Positions 17,809 to 26,843 of a stretch of DNA of 64,000 nt are shown here, in pieces. Below the pieces are notes generated by a model. It was not told the origin of the DNA and did no database searches. It saw only the letters and a list, made by a program, of their open reading frames with translations. The stretch lies in NCBI GenBank assembly GCA_002723345.1, contig PBNV01000031.1, positions 1 to 64,000 of the forward strand. Direction: 5' to 3'. How positions within the stretch are numbered: the stretch's first letter is position 1; each line of letters begins with the position of its first letter. This DNA comes from Rhodospirillaceae bacterium (lineage in GTDB: Bacteria > Pseudomonadota > Alphaproteobacteria > Rhodospirillales > UBA2165). Made by a program: the position numbers and the translations under genes.

Positions 17809-18975
17809 CTATATAGCGGCCTTGATGGCATCCACTAAGTCGGTTTTCTCCCAAGAGAAGCCGCCGTCGGCATCTGGCACTCTACCAAAATGGCCATAAG
17901 CAGCTGTGCGTGCATAGATGGGCCGACTGAGCGCCAAATGCTCTCGAATTCCACGGGGGCTTAGATCCATTGCCTCTTGAAGGGCTAGGGCCAGTTTTTC
18001 TTCATCCTCGCTGCCCGTTCCGGCGCAGTCCACGTAGACAGAGAGAGGCTTTGACACGCCGATAGCGTAGGCCAGTTGGATTGTGCATTTTTCTGCCAGG
18101 TCAGCCGCCACCACGTTTTTTGCCAGATAGCGTGCAGCATAGGCCGCCGAGCGGTCTACTTTCGTCGGATCCTTACCTGAAAACGCACCGCCACCATGAG
18201 GCGCTGCACCGCCGTAGGTATCGACAATAATTTTCCGCCCCGTCAAGCCGGCGTCCCCGTCAGGACCTCCAATCACAAAGCGCCCCGTCGGATTGACATA
18301 AAACTCTGCTTCCGGGCACATCCAACCGCTGGGAAGAACGTTCTCAACGTGCGGACGAACAATTTCCCGGACCTCATCCTGGTTGAGGGCCTCGGCGTGC
18401 TGAGTGGATACCACAACAGACGTGGCCCTCATCGGTTGGCCATTTTCGTATTGCAAGGTCACCTGACTTTTAGAGTCCGGCCCCAATCCAAATTCCGCAC
18501 CGGAATGGCGGGCCCTTGCAAGAGACTCGAGTATTTTGTGGGAATAATAAATGGGCGCCGGCATCAAAGCTTCTGTCTCCTTGCAGGCATATCCGAACAT
18601 AATGCCCTGGTCGCCCGCGCCCTCATCCTTGTTACCCGCGGCATCGACGCCTTGGGCGATGTCTGAGGATTGAGAATGGACATGCACGGCCACCTCAGCA
18701 TTTTCCCAGTGGAAACCATCTTGCTCGTATCCAATATCCCTGACCGCTGCTCGGGCAGCAGCCTCGAGCTTGTCGTGGGTAATCGACTCTGGTCCACGCA
18801 CCTCACCCGCAAGTACAATCCTATTGGTAGTGCAAAGCGTCTCAACGGCCACTCGGGCATGGGCATCCCCAGTCAAATAAGTATCAACAATGGCATCGGA
18901 GATTCTATCGCAGACTTTGTCTGGATGACCCTCGGATACGGACTCACTTGTGAAAAGAAAATTACCTGACGACAC
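17809..18975 (-). CDS. metK: S-adenosylmethionine synthetase
   Basis: Makes S-adenosylmethionine from methionine and ATP. The 388-residue protein starts at GTG (18975), [20 protein letters not shown], with the methionine-loop His in [17 protein letters not shown] near residue 120 and [19 protein letters not shown] near 245 are the ATP and phosphate motifs. The Shine-Dalgarno GGAGG is 7 nt upstream, which supports the GTG start. In related genomes a small XRE-type regulator stands between lnt and metK; here that space is empty. A structured leader precedes the gene. Confidence 0.97.
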   Translation of the reverse strand: MSSGNFLFTSESVSEGHPDKVCDRISDAIVDTYLTGDAHARVAVETLCTTNRIVLAGEVRGPESITHDKLEAAARAAVRDIGYEQDGFHWENAEVAVHVHSQSSDIAQGVDAAGNKDEGAGDQGIMFGYACKETEALMPAPIYYSHKILESLARARHSGAEFGLGPDSKSQVTLQYENGQPMRATSVVVSTQHAEALNQDEVREIVRPHVENVLPSGWMCPEAEFYVNPTGRFVIGGPDGDAGLTGRKIIVDTYGGAAPHGGGAFSGKDPTKVDRSAAYAARYLAKNVVAADLAEKCTIQLAYAIGVSKPLSVYVDCAGTGSEDEEKLALALQEAMDLSPRGIREHLALSRPIYARTAAYGHFGRVPDADGGFSWEKTDLVDAIKAAI

Positions 18976-19016
18976 AGTCTGACCTCCAATCCAATTCCGA
19001 ATTTTTTATTATTAAC

Positions 19017-19060
19017 CTCCGATATCTGACGGGTGGGAAACGTCCCGGTTACCATCGGAG
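19017..19060 (-). other. structured 5' leader of metK (candidate cis-regulatory RNA)
   Basis: Reading the minus strand, CTCCGAT (19054-19060) pairs perfectly with ATCGGAG (19017-19023). The 30 nt between them contain competing short hairpins, such as GGGA with TCCC and GACG with CGTC. It sits 42-85 nt before the GTG start and has no T-run, so it is not a simple terminator. SAM-binding leaders are common before metK, but I do not recognise this one as SAM-II, SAM-V or SAM/SAH. Confidence 0.35.
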
Positions 19061-19568
19061 AACCCTGACAGCACAGTTGAAGTTTTGTGACAATGTTTCC
19101 TCAGACCGTCAAGCTGATTTGGAATGCTATGCCTTTATCTCCTCGACGTGCGCCTCAGAATCGGAAACATACGATCGAGAAGGTATGGCGCTGGGCTCTG
19201 CAGAGGTCTTAAATCACGCCAACCCGGTGAAATTTTACAAAATTATCTGGAGTTATAGATTTTGTAATTATAGATTTAGCCGCCTGTAACTGCACTGGGC
19301 GCCTCCTAAGCATACGCTTTCGCGAGTGATTTTAGCCAACTATAGGCACTTTTACAAAGCGGTGAGCCACTGTTTTGTTTTGGCTCGTAACACCTGGACG
19401 CTCTCACGCCTAGCCGGTGTCCATGTGCCTTCCAAGTGCGGTTGAATGATTCTCAATGTTTTTCCTCAAATAGAAGACGTGTCGATAGTAGTGTTATGTC
19501 CTATGCCTGTCTCAAGCTTTCCAATGGTGCTGGAGAACACTAAGAGCCCAAGCACACAATCGCGCAGG
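19061..19568. other. gene-free region between lnt and metK with AT-rich repeats
   Basis: No convincing gene is visible on either strand. It contains an AT-rich block with a 9-bp perfect inverted repeat, TTACAAAAT (19235-19243) and ATTTTGTAA (19259-19267), overlapping a 15-bp-period direct repeat TTATAGATTT (19253-19262 and 19268-19277). A 34-codon reading frame on the minus strand (19352-19456, TTG start, GAGG upstream) is too short to trust. The region probably holds the metK promoter and the remains of a lost gene. Confidence 0.4.
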
Positions 19569-21218
19569 TCACTCGTCGGGGAATAGGAGTGACATACGGG
19601 ATATCCCAAAAAATAATAGTGTAACTATCAAAAAGGTCATGTTTCTGTGCTTGCCGTACCAAGTAGCCTCCGCCAATGCCACTGGTAGACCACTATCTAT
19701 CACAGCATCCTTGTTCAACTCCGTTTGCACTATCACCCGACCATAAGCATCTGTAATTCCAGTTATGCCGGTGTTGGCGACCCGAACCAACGGAATTCCC
19801 TCCTCCACCGCGCGCAACTGGGTGGCAGCAAAATGTTGATAGGGGCCGGTCGATATTCCAAACCAAGCGTCATTAGTGATATTTAGGAGCCAGCCCGGGC
19901 GGTCCCGTAATCGGTCCGGCTTTGCCCTCCCAGGAAAAACCGCCTCGTAACAAATGAGCGGGGTCACGGCAGGCACTCCAGGAACCGCAAGGGTGCGTCG
20001 GCCGATACCGGCAGAAAAATCCAGACGCCCCGCAAGGCTCGGAATAGGCAGAAACTTTTTAAGAGGAATATACTCCCCAAAAGGAACAAGGTGATGCTTG
20101 TCATAGGTTTCCACAATCCCACCTTCCGCTGTCACGATATGAAAACTGTTCCAGATCTTACGCGGTCCTTGTAACGGCCGGGATTGCCGAGGTGCACCAG
20201 TCAGAAGAGATCCGCCAACCGGTGCCGCCTCAGCCACCAATCTCAGCGCCCTCGGGGCGGTACTCAGAGACAGCGGTGTAGCCGTTTCTGGCCATATTAC
20301 ATGCGTGGGTGGCGCGTCTCCAATGGAGACAGACTGGCGGCTCAATTGCATAAGCTTTTCTATATGACGCCCGCTCAGTTGGGGGTTCCATTTGTCCCTC
20401 TGAGCAATATTGGGCTGGATGAGCCGAAGACGCACGCCCTCTACATTATCGTCTTTGGCACTTTTAAGCCGAAACTCGCCCCCAATCCATACAGCAGCAG
20501 GGAAGATCCAGAGAATTATCAAAAAGCTCCATCGGCCCCTGCATGAGATGGACGCGTAACCGAGGGCCGCTGGGGCAGCTGCAGCGAGTGCGGTTATCAA
20601 ACTCAATCCATAGACCCCCGTCAGGGCTGTCACCTGGATCATCGCCTCAGCATTAGTCCAAGCCGTCCCCAATAGGTTCCAGGGAAACCCGGTGAAGGCC
20701 CATCCTCTAAGCCATTCAAACAGCGCCCACCAAATGGCGATGAGAAAGACGCGCCGAAGACCGGAGGGTGCGCTGATAAAAGTAACCCAACTCCCTAGAC
20801 CGATATAAATGGCCATAGCTGCCGATAGTCCGAAAAGGGCGAGCGGGATCATCCAGCCAAATACCGCAGCATCTACCAGAAAGGCATGCGAGATCCAATA
20901 AAGCCCCGCCATGAAAAAGCCGGTGCCATACCACCAGCCGACAACGAAGGCGGACCAGCCAGGGCGACGCGTAATCGGTAAGAGCCGGGTGCCCTCATAT
21001 GGCTGGCTACCGTCAATCAACCAGACAAGCGCGGTAAGTCCGGGAACCAGCATGGGCCAGACATGGAAGGGTGGAGGCGCCAGCGTCGTCGATGCGCCTA
21101 AAAGCATGGCAATTAGGCGACGGGGCCACCCGTGAAGAGAAATAAACCAATCACGCGTCGCCTGAAAACATGTAAATATTCGAACGATGAGGCAACTCCA
21201 CGTAAGAGGTTTAACCAA
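19569..21218 (-). CDS. lnt: apolipoprotein N-acyltransferase
   Basis: Adds the third acyl chain to the N-terminal Cys of lipoproteins at the outer face of the inner membrane. The 549-residue protein has about six N-terminal membrane segments, then a nitrilase-like domain with the catalytic residues: Glu in VIWPETATPL, Lys in YDKHHLVPFGEYIPL and Cys in PLICYEAVFPG. The first conserved segment is MLLGASTTLAPPPFHVWP. The start is unclear: no ATG precedes the RR-containing segment, so I use TTG at 21218, without a clear ribosome site. It closes the miaB-phoH-ybeY-corC-lnt set and acts on the lipoproteins encoded elsewhere in this window. Confidence 0.92.
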   Translation of the reverse strand: MVKPLTWSCLIVRIFTCFQATRDWFISLHGWPRRLIAMLLGASTTLAPPPFHVWPMLVPGLTALVWLIDGSQPYEGTRLLPITRRPGWSAFVVGWWYGTGFFMAGLYWISHAFLVDAAVFGWMIPLALFGLSAAMAIYIGLGSWVTFISAPSGLRRVFLIAIWWALFEWLRGWAFTGFPWNLLGTAWTNAEAMIQVTALTGVYGLSLITALAAAAPAALGYASISCRGRWSFLIILWIFPAAVWIGGEFRLKSAKDDNVEGVRLRLIQPNIAQRDKWNPQLSGRHIEKLMQLSRQSVSIGDAPPTHVIWPETATPLSLSTAPRALRLVAEAAPVGGSLLTGAPRQSRPLQGPRKIWNSFHIVTAEGGIVETYDKHHLVPFGEYIPLKKFLPIPSLAGRLDFSAGIGRRTLAVPGVPAVTPLICYEAVFPGRAKPDRLRDRPGWLLNITNDAWFGISTGPYQHFAATQLRAVEEGIPLVRVANTGITGITDAYGRVIVQTELNKDAVIDSGLPVALAEATWYGKHRNMTFLIVTLLFFGISRMSLLFPDE

Positions 21219-21250
21219 CCAGCAGATGGGAAAGGCCGTTACCCCCGAAC

Positions 21251-22156
21251 TCAGCCCGGGCCCTCTGAGGAGACACCGTGGACCCGTAACTTTTTAATAC
21301 GTCTTGGATCCGCCTCCAACACCTCTATTTCTAGCCCGGAATCGTGTTTAACTAGCTCGCCCCTAACAGGAACGCGCCCAGCAAGAGAAAAAACCAACCC
21401 GCCCAAAGTATCAATTTCCTCGCGCTCTTCATCGCTGAGCACCCCACCGGCAACCTTTTCGAAATCGACAATTTCAAGCCGGGCATCGGCATCCATGACA
21501 CCGTCCGGCCCAATGCTCCAGGTGGGTTCATCATCTTGATCATGCTCATCTTCAATCTCGCCCACAATTTCCTCCACCAAATCCTCAATCGTGAGGAGAC
21601 CGTCCACGCCACCAAACTCATCAACTACCAACGCCATATGAGTCCGTTTCACACGCATCTCGAGGAGCAACTCGAGGACCTGCATGGACGGGGATACAAA
21701 AAGGACGGACCGGATAATACCACGAAGGCCGAAACCATTGCCCCTCTGCTGCGCCGCAAGCACATCCTTAATATGCACCATGCCAATAGCATCGTCCAAA
21801 GTTTCTTGAAATACCGGTACTCTGGAATGAGCTTGATCATTAATCAGCTCAATAATATCTTCCAACTGAGCCTTCACATTAATGGCAACGATGTCCGCGC
21901 GGGGTACCATCACATCTGAGATCATGCGGTCCCGAAGGTTCAAGATATTTTCGAGGAGAACCCGTTGCTCATCGTCAATAGGTGTTTCAGCGTCCGGATG
22001 CTCCTCGATAAGTTCTTCGAGAGCTCCCCGCACAGTGTTATCACTGTTTCGAGTCCGTGTGACACGCTGAAAAAATCCTTTGAGCGAACCCGATAGGGAG
22101 GTTTCAAGTTCGGTCACGTTTCGTCGGGGCGTTCGAGTAGCGGAGTCTTCATTCAT
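21251..22156 (-). CDS. hemolysin-family CBS domain protein (CorC/YbeX-like)
   Basis: Cytoplasmic 301-residue protein related to CorC, linked with magnesium/cobalt efflux and, in other bacteria, with ribosome function beside YbeY. Seen: two CBS repeats (VMVPRADIVAINVKAQLEDI and the part beginning VSPSMQVLELLLEM), the linking LVVDEFGGVDGLLTIEDLVE, and a C-terminal transporter-associated domain containing SDEEREEIDTLGGLVFSLAG. No membrane segments are present, unlike CNNM or long hemolysin relatives. It lies between ybeY and lnt, the usual alphaproteobacterial order. Confidence 0.9.
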   Translation of the reverse strand: MNEDSATRTPRRNVTELETSLSGSLKGFFQRVTRTRNSDNTVRGALEELIEEHPDAETPIDDEQRVLLENILNLRDRMISDVMVPRADIVAINVKAQLEDIIELINDQAHSRVPVFQETLDDAIGMVHIKDVLAAQQRGNGFGLRGIIRSVLFVSPSMQVLELLLEMRVKRTHMALVVDEFGGVDGLLTIEDLVEEIVGEIEDEHDQDDEPTWSIGPDGVMDADARLEIVDFEKVAGGVLSDEEREEIDTLGGLVFSLAGRVPVRGELVKHDSGLEIEVLEADPRRIKKLRVHGVSSEGPG

Positions 22157-22242
22157 AGCTGTGCGGTTTATCCTAGTTTAATAATCATCTCTGTTCGAGT
22201 CCGCGTCAATGCTTTCATGGCTATCACCAGGTAGTATGAGAT

Positions 22243-22797
22243 TTAATGATAGGGATCAGCGACGCCAAACTTGGCAAGAATTCGTGCTTCCCGAGCCTCC
22301 ATCTGCTTCGCATCAAAGTCGTTCTCATGATCATATCCAAGCAAATGTAAGATCCCGTGCACCAGGAGATGGCGAGCGTGATCAGCAAATGGCGCGGCTG
22401 TATCGAGCACCCGCGCTTCCAAAACGCAGGTCTCAAATGCCAGGACAACGTCGCCCAGAAGAACAGGGGCATCACACGCAGATCGCGACTCTCGGACACG
22501 ATCGCCTTTAAGAGCCGGAAATGACAAAACATTGGTTGCTTTGGGCTGATCCCGGTAGGTCATGTTGAGCTCCCGCACGAAGGCATCCTCCGCGAGTACA
22601 ATACTGAGCTCTGTTGAACTAGCCTCCGCCCACTCCAGGGATAAAACGGCCAGGGCGGTCTCTGACACAAATGACTCAATAGCTGGCAACCAGTTCTGCC
22701 AACCACCACCCTGGACATGCAGGAAAATATCGTGTGCGGGCGGCAGAGCTGGCGATCCCTTTCCCATCGCCTGATTAACGTGATTCCGGTCTAACAT
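22243..22797 (-). CDS. ybeY: endoribonuclease/rRNA maturation factor YbeY
   Basis: Zinc-dependent endoribonuclease needed for 16S 3'-end maturation and 70S quality control. The 184-residue protein has the metal site HGILHLLGYDH with His147, His151 and His157, preceded by NMTYRDQPKATNVLSFP. ATG at 22797 overlaps the phoH end by 23 bp; an alternative ATG at 22767 would remove ten residues. It lies between phoH and the CorC-like gene, an association seen across bacteria. Confidence 0.94.
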   Translation of the reverse strand: MLDRNHVNQAMGKGSPALPPAHDIFLHVQGGGWQNWLPAIESFVSETALAVLSLEWAEASSTELSIVLAEDAFVRELNMTYRDQPKATNVLSFPALKGDRVRESRSACDAPVLLGDVVLAFETCVLEARVLDTAAPFADHARHLLVHGILHLLGYDHENDFDAKQMEAREARILAKFGVADPYH

Positions 22798-23758
22798 CCG
22801 TCGCCTTGTAGGCCTTAATAATCCGGGCCACCAGCGGATGACGCACTACATCCTCTTCCGAGAATTCTACAAATGAAACCCCTGTTACCGAGTTGAGCCG
22901 GGAAACAGCGTCCCGGAGCCCGGACGTGACGCCGGACGGCAAATCAATTTGGCTAAGATCTCCTGTGATTACCATTCGGGCATTCTGGCCGAGCCTGGTT
23001 AGGAACATTTTCATTTGGACAGGCGTTGTATTTTGCGCTTCATCTAAAATGACAAATGCGTCGGCAAGCGTCCGCCCGCGCATAAAGGCGAGTGGGGCGA
23101 TTTCAATCTCGCCATTCTCCATTTTCTTTGCAACCTGATTGGCCGGGAGCATATCGTGCAATGCGTCATATAAAGGACGCAGATAGGGATCCACTTTGTC
23201 TCGCATATCGCCGGGCAGGAAGCCCAGTTGCTCACCTGCTTCCACGGCAGGTCGGGACAGGATAATGCGATCTATCTCTCCCTTGACAAGGCTTTCTACA
23301 GCCTTAGCGACAGCAAGATAGGTTTTCCCTGTGCCGGCAGGTCCAAGGCCGAAAACCAAGTCGCTCTGATCTACCGCATCCACGTAAACCGCCTGTTGCG
23401 ACGACCTTGGCAATATTTGGCGCTTGCTGGTGTGAACCGCATGGGCTTCCGGGTTCATGATTACCGCCCTTCCTCTCTCACCGGCAATGATCATACGCAA
23501 GGCCGCGTCAACATCCGCCGCCTCCATATGATGCCCGTCCTTCAATCTGGCGTAGAGGCCTTTCAAGACATCTGCCGCTAAAGTAATAAGATGATTATCG
23601 CCGAAAATGGTGATGGCATTACCTCGGGAACTCAGAGATATGTCTAATGTTTGCTCAATCCTAGCGAGGTGAACATTGTGACTGCCAAAAAGCTGAGGCA
23701 GCAGACTGTTATCGTCAAATTCGACAGTGAGAGACATCTGTAGGCTGTCTGAAATCAC
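22775..23758 (-). CDS. PhoH family ATPase
   Basis: Cytoplasmic ATPase, 327 residues, related to the helicase-like domain of PhoH; suspected RNA function beside YbeY. Seen: a KH-like N-terminal part, the Walker A motif GPAGTGKT (139-146), and FVILDEAQNTTPVQMKMFLT and MVITGDLSQIDLP as Walker B and sensor stretches. GTG at 23758 overlaps the miaB stop as GTGA, which suggests coupled translation; an ATG at 23737 would give a start seven residues later. Confidence 0.92.
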   Translation of the reverse strand: MISDSLQMSLTVEFDDNSLLPQLFGSHNVHLARIEQTLDISLSSRGNAITIFGDNHLITLAADVLKGLYARLKDGHHMEAADVDAALRMIIAGERGRAVIMNPEAHAVHTSKRQILPRSSQQAVYVDAVDQSDLVFGLGPAGTGKTYLAVAKAVESLVKGEIDRIILSRPAVEAGEQLGFLPGDMRDKVDPYLRPLYDALHDMLPANQVAKKMENGEIEIAPLAFMRGRTLADAFVILDEAQNTTPVQMKMFLTRLGQNARMVITGDLSQIDLPSGVTSGLRDAVSRLNSVTGVSFVEFSEEDVVRHPLVARIIKAYKATDVRPESR

Positions 23759-25173
23759 ACGGCCAATCTTCCGTTCTCTTGCATCGAACGGCCAGCGGCG
23801 TCCGGTGCTGCCAAAACGGCGGAGAGGCTATTGGGCAGCGCCTCAGAAATCCGCAATTCAACAATCTCCCCCAGGAGCGTCGCAGGAGCCATAACATGCA
23901 CGGCCTGCATATACGGGCTTTTCCCAGCAAGCTGGCCGGGCTTGCGGCCATGTCGGTCCAGTAGCACCGGCATAACCTCTCCAACGCAAGACTGATTGAA
24001 AGTCTGTTGATTATCACTCAATAGTTTCTGAAGCTCCGTGAGCCGCTCAGATTGTATATCGTGAGGAACTCGGTCTTCCAATAAGGCGCCAGGCGTACCC
24101 GGGCGCGGGCTGTACATAAAGGAGAACGCCTGGATGAAGCCGACGTCACGAACAAGAGCCATGGTCGCCTCGAAGTCCGCGTCAGACTCCCCCGGGAAAC
24201 CGACAATAAAGTCGGACGACAGTTGGAGGCCTGGGCGGGCACTCACCAATTCCTCAATAATACGAAGATAGTGATCCCGAGTGTGCCGCCGATTCATGCG
24301 ATGCAGCATGTTATTTGATCCCGACTGGACCGGCAAATGCAGGAACGGGGCCAACTCACTGACATCGCGATGGGCTTGAATCAGTTTTGCGTCCATATCG
24401 GCCGGATGGGATGTTGTATAACGAATCAGGTCCAGGCCGTCTATGTTGGCAAGCTCCCCAATCAGCTCCCCGAGCCCAGCTGAACCTCCGGACCTGGCGC
24501 CTCGTTGGCCGCGATAGGCGTTAACGTTCTGACCCAACAAGGTAATTTCCCGCACACCTTGTTCCGCCATGTGCCTTGCCTCTGTAACAACATCAACGAC
24601 ATTCCGGGAATATTCTGCACCCCGCGTGTAAGGCACAACGCAGAACGTGCAAAATTTGTCGCAGCCCTCCTGAACAGACAAAAACGCAGAGGGGCCCGTG
24701 ACACGAACGTCCGGCAGAAAATCAAATTTGGGATCAGTCGGAAACTCGATATCAAGCACCCCCTGTCCATGGCTATTGACGCCATTCGATTTTACATCGC
24801 GGGCTCGCATCGCCTGGGCGACCATCTCCGGAAGCCGATGGTAAGTTTGAGGGCCCAACACGATATCCACATGAGGCGCGCGCCGCATAATTTCGGCCCC
24901 CTCCGCCTGGGCCACACAGCCGGCAACGGCTATGAGAATATCAGACCCCTGCGCGCGCCGCTGGTCTTGCGAGATCTTATACCTACCAAGCTCCGAATAA
25001 AGTTTTTCCGAGGCCTTTTCCCGAATGTGGCAGGTATTAAGAATAATCATATCGGCCGTTTCGGCGCTGTCCGTAACCCCGTAGCCCAGGGGTGCTAGCA
25101 CATCTGCCATTCGCTGGGAGTCGTAGACATTCATCTGGCAGCCAAACGTCTTAATATGTAATTTTTTTGTCAC
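23755..25173 (-). CDS. miaB: tRNA-2-methylthio-N6-dimethylallyladenosine synthase
   Basis: Radical-SAM enzyme that adds a methylthio group to i6A37 of tRNA. The 472-residue protein has the N-terminal auxiliary cluster cysteines Cys12 (TFGCQMNVYDSQRM), Cys48 and Cys86, the radical-SAM motif CDKFCTFC at 171-178, and a C-terminal TRAM domain. HIREKASEKLYSELG is typical of MiaB over MtaB and RimO. First gene of miaB-phoH-ybeY-corC-lnt, and 32 bp behind fur, so fur and this set could share a transcript. Confidence 0.96.
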   Translation of the reverse strand: MTKKLHIKTFGCQMNVYDSQRMADVLAPLGYGVTDSAETADMIILNTCHIREKASEKLYSELGRYKISQDQRRAQGSDILIAVAGCVAQAEGAEIMRRAPHVDIVLGPQTYHRLPEMVAQAMRARDVKSNGVNSHGQGVLDIEFPTDPKFDFLPDVRVTGPSAFLSVQEGCDKFCTFCVVPYTRGAEYSRNVVDVVTEARHMAEQGVREITLLGQNVNAYRGQRGARSGGSAGLGELIGELANIDGLDLIRYTTSHPADMDAKLIQAHRDVSELAPFLHLPVQSGSNNMLHRMNRRHTRDHYLRIIEELVSARPGLQLSSDFIVGFPGESDADFEATMALVRDVGFIQAFSFMYSPRPGTPGALLEDRVPHDIQSERLTELQKLLSDNQQTFNQSCVGEVMPVLLDRHGRKPGQLAGKSPYMQAVHVMAPATLLGEIVELRISEALPNSLSAVLAAPDAAGRSMQENGRLAV

Positions 25174-25205
25174 GGACTAGGGTATAATTGTCAAAATCAG
25201 GATCA

Positions 25206-25640
25206 TTAGTCGCTGGCATCCTCCAACGGCACACCATAGAGTTCCATTCGATGGTCAACCAATTTGAACCCATGTTTTTCGGCGATCTTACGCTGCAGCT
25301 CCTCGACTTCTTCGTCATGAAACTCGATCACCTTCCCGGAATGAATGTCAATTAAATGGTCGTGATGGTCATCTGAAGATTCCTCATACCGGGCACGCCC
25401 ATCGCCAAAATCGTGGCGATCAAGTAAACCGGCCTCCTCGAATAGCCGCACCGTGCGGTAAACCGTTGCAATGCTTATATTATCATCAACAGCCGCAGAG
25501 CGCCGGAAAAGCTCCTCAACATCGGGATGATCCGTTGCCTCTGAAAGCACGCGCGCAATCACCCGACGCTGCTCAGTCATTTTCATACCGCGCTCTATAC
25601 ACATTGATTCAAGTCGCGATTGAAGGCCTTGTGCCGTCAT
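25206..25640 (-). CDS. fur: Fur/Mur-type metal-responsive transcriptional regulator
   Basis: Metal-dependent repressor with 144 residues. The winged helix contains MKMTEQRRVIARVLSEATDH and the recognition helix ISIATVYRTVRLFEEAGLLD. The metal-binding part reads DDHHDHLIDIHSGKVIEFHD: the CxxC zinc pair of classical Fur is replaced here, a state found in alphaproteobacterial Mur, which senses manganese. Iron or manganese cannot be settled from sequence. It lies behind mucR and before miaB; a 17-bp element (25701-25717) in its promoter region is repeated before mucR. Confidence 0.9.
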   Translation of the reverse strand: MTAQGLQSRLESMCIERGMKMTEQRRVIARVLSEATDHPDVEELFRRSAAVDDNISIATVYRTVRLFEEAGLLDRHDFGDGRARYEESSDDHHDHLIDIHSGKVIEFHDEEVEELQRKIAEKHGFKLVDHRMELYGVPLEDASD

Positions 25641-25700
25641 GTATTTATGTGCCTCGATCTCTGCAGAGAATGCGCCCCCTTTTCAAAGGCGCGGATAGTA

Positions 25701-25717
25701 ACATTTCTATAATCGCG
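25701..25717 (-). promoter_or_regulatory. 17-bp element in the fur promoter, repeated before mucR
   Basis: Minus strand CGCGATTATAGAAATGT. It sits between TTGAAC (25716-25721) and TACTAT (25694-25699), which make a plausible -35/-10 pair for fur with about 16 bp between. The copy before mucR matches 16 of 17 bases. Confidence 0.5.
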
Positions 25718-25718
25718 T

Positions 25719-26132
25719 TCAAGCGCGTCCGTTGCGGGCTATTTTACCGAGCCCTATTTCTTTTGCGAGATTGCTTCGGTGTTTGGCGTAGCTTGGCGCC
25801 ACCATCGGATAATCTCGGGGTAGCCCCCATTTTTCACGGTACTCATCAGGCGTCATGTCATAGGACGTTTTCAAATGCCGCTTCAGCATCTTCAGTTTCT
25901 TTCCATCCTCCAGACAGATAATGTGGTCAGGGGTCACGGATTTTTTTATCGATACCGCTGGCTGAAGCCGCTCGGATGAGGCTTGCCCCTTTCCCACCGT
26001 CGCCAAGGTGGTATAAACATCTTGGATGAGCTGGGGCAAATCATTGACCGCGAGGGTGTTATTGCTCACATGCGCGGCAACAATCTCACTAGTAAGCTCA
26101 AGAAGCTCACTGCGATTTTCCTGGTCTGACAT
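25719..26132 (-). CDS. MucR/Ros family zinc-finger transcriptional regulator
   Basis: DNA-binding protein of 137 residues belonging to the alphaproteobacterial MucR/Ros family, which silences or tunes genes for exopolysaccharide, motility and cell cycle by binding AT-rich DNA. The zinc-finger region has CLEDGKKLKMLKRHLKTSYD, followed by MTPDEYREKWGLPRDYPMVA and YAKHRSNLAKEIGLG, matching the family. It precedes fur and carries the same upstream element. Autoregulation is common for the family. Its N-terminal half is helical and probably forms oligomers. Confidence 0.93.
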   Translation of the reverse strand: MSDQENRSELLELTSEIVAAHVSNNTLAVNDLPQLIQDVYTTLATVGKGQASSERLQPAVSIKKSVTPDHIICLEDGKKLKMLKRHLKTSYDMTPDEYREKWGLPRDYPMVAPSYAKHRSNLAKEIGLGKIARNGRA

Positions 26133-26173
26133 TTCATCTCTCTTTCTTCATGTCTACAAAACCGCTGAACAAA

Positions 26174-26190
26174 ACATTTCGATAATCGCG
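26174..26190 (-). promoter_or_regulatory. 17-bp element upstream of mucR
   Basis: Minus strand CGCGATTATCGAAATGT, 42 bp before the mucR ATG, with a perfect 9-bp dyad CGATAATCG. It matches the fur element (25701-25717) at 16 of 17 positions, so both genes are likely to share a regulator, possibly one of themselves. Confidence 0.5.
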
Positions 26191-26336
26191 GGAATTTTCA
26201 TAGACCTTTTAAAAACTATCACCCATTATTACAAAGAATTTCAATATTACTTTAAGCCGTGAGGTTTTTAAACAAAAAACTCAAGTTAAAGTCTAAGCGA
26301 TTTGAGGAGGGCACAATTGTTTTAGCAGCACATAAC

Positions 26337-26843
26337 TTAACCCACCACCAACAATGATCGGTGATAGAGCAAAGCATCCCGGCGACCAGCCTCATTCTGG
26401 TAGTAATTTTTGCGCCGCCCGGTATGCGCGTAACCTGCACCCTCATAGAGCTTTAGGGCGCTAGTATTGTTTTCTTCCACCTCCAGAAACACATTTACCA
26501 CGCCGCACCCGACTAAGATACCTTCCAACGCGGACAAAAGGCGCCGGGCGATACCCTGCCGGCGATTTTCGGGGCGGACGCACAACGTTATGATTTCGCA
26601 CTCATCCGCAGCGCATCGATAAAGAATAAACCCGACTGGGACAGTGGTTGACCCTGGATCATAAAATGTCTCTGTACCAGAGAGCGCCGCCAAAGCGGCT
26701 GCACCTGGAGTTTTCAAAAGTCCTGTGATGTCCGTGTCTGCCCATCCGGGCGAGAAACACACCTGATGCAGTGCCGAAAGCACCCGCGCATGATACAGAT
26801 TAACGGGGAAAATACCGGATAATCCCAATGGGATCGACATCAT
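26337..26843 (-). CDS. rimI: ribosomal protein S18 alanine N-acetyltransferase
   Basis: GNAT acetyltransferase of 168 residues that acetylates the N-terminus of S18. Seen: the acetyl-CoA loop RPENRRQGIARRLLSALEGI and the family stretch VFLEVEENNTSALKLYEGAGY, then GRRKNYYQN. The ATG overlaps the tsaB stop as ATGA. The tsaB-rimI pair is standard; in some species the enzyme has wider N-acetylation activity. A region of about 200 AT-rich bases follows up to mucR. Confidence 0.9.
   Translation of the reverse strand: MMSIPLGLSGIFPVNLYHARVLSALHQVCFSPGWADTDITGLLKTPGAAALAALSGTETFYDPGSTTVPVGFILYRCAADECEIITLCVRPENRRQGIARRLLSALEGILVGCGVVNVFLEVEENNTSALKLYEGAGYAHTGRRKNYYQNEAGRRDALLYHRSLLVVG

Noticed and set aside
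19352-19456. Small 34-codon gene in the lnt-metK gap
   Set aside because: TTG start, no similarity I recognise and a length easily met by chance; a GAGG upstream is not enough.
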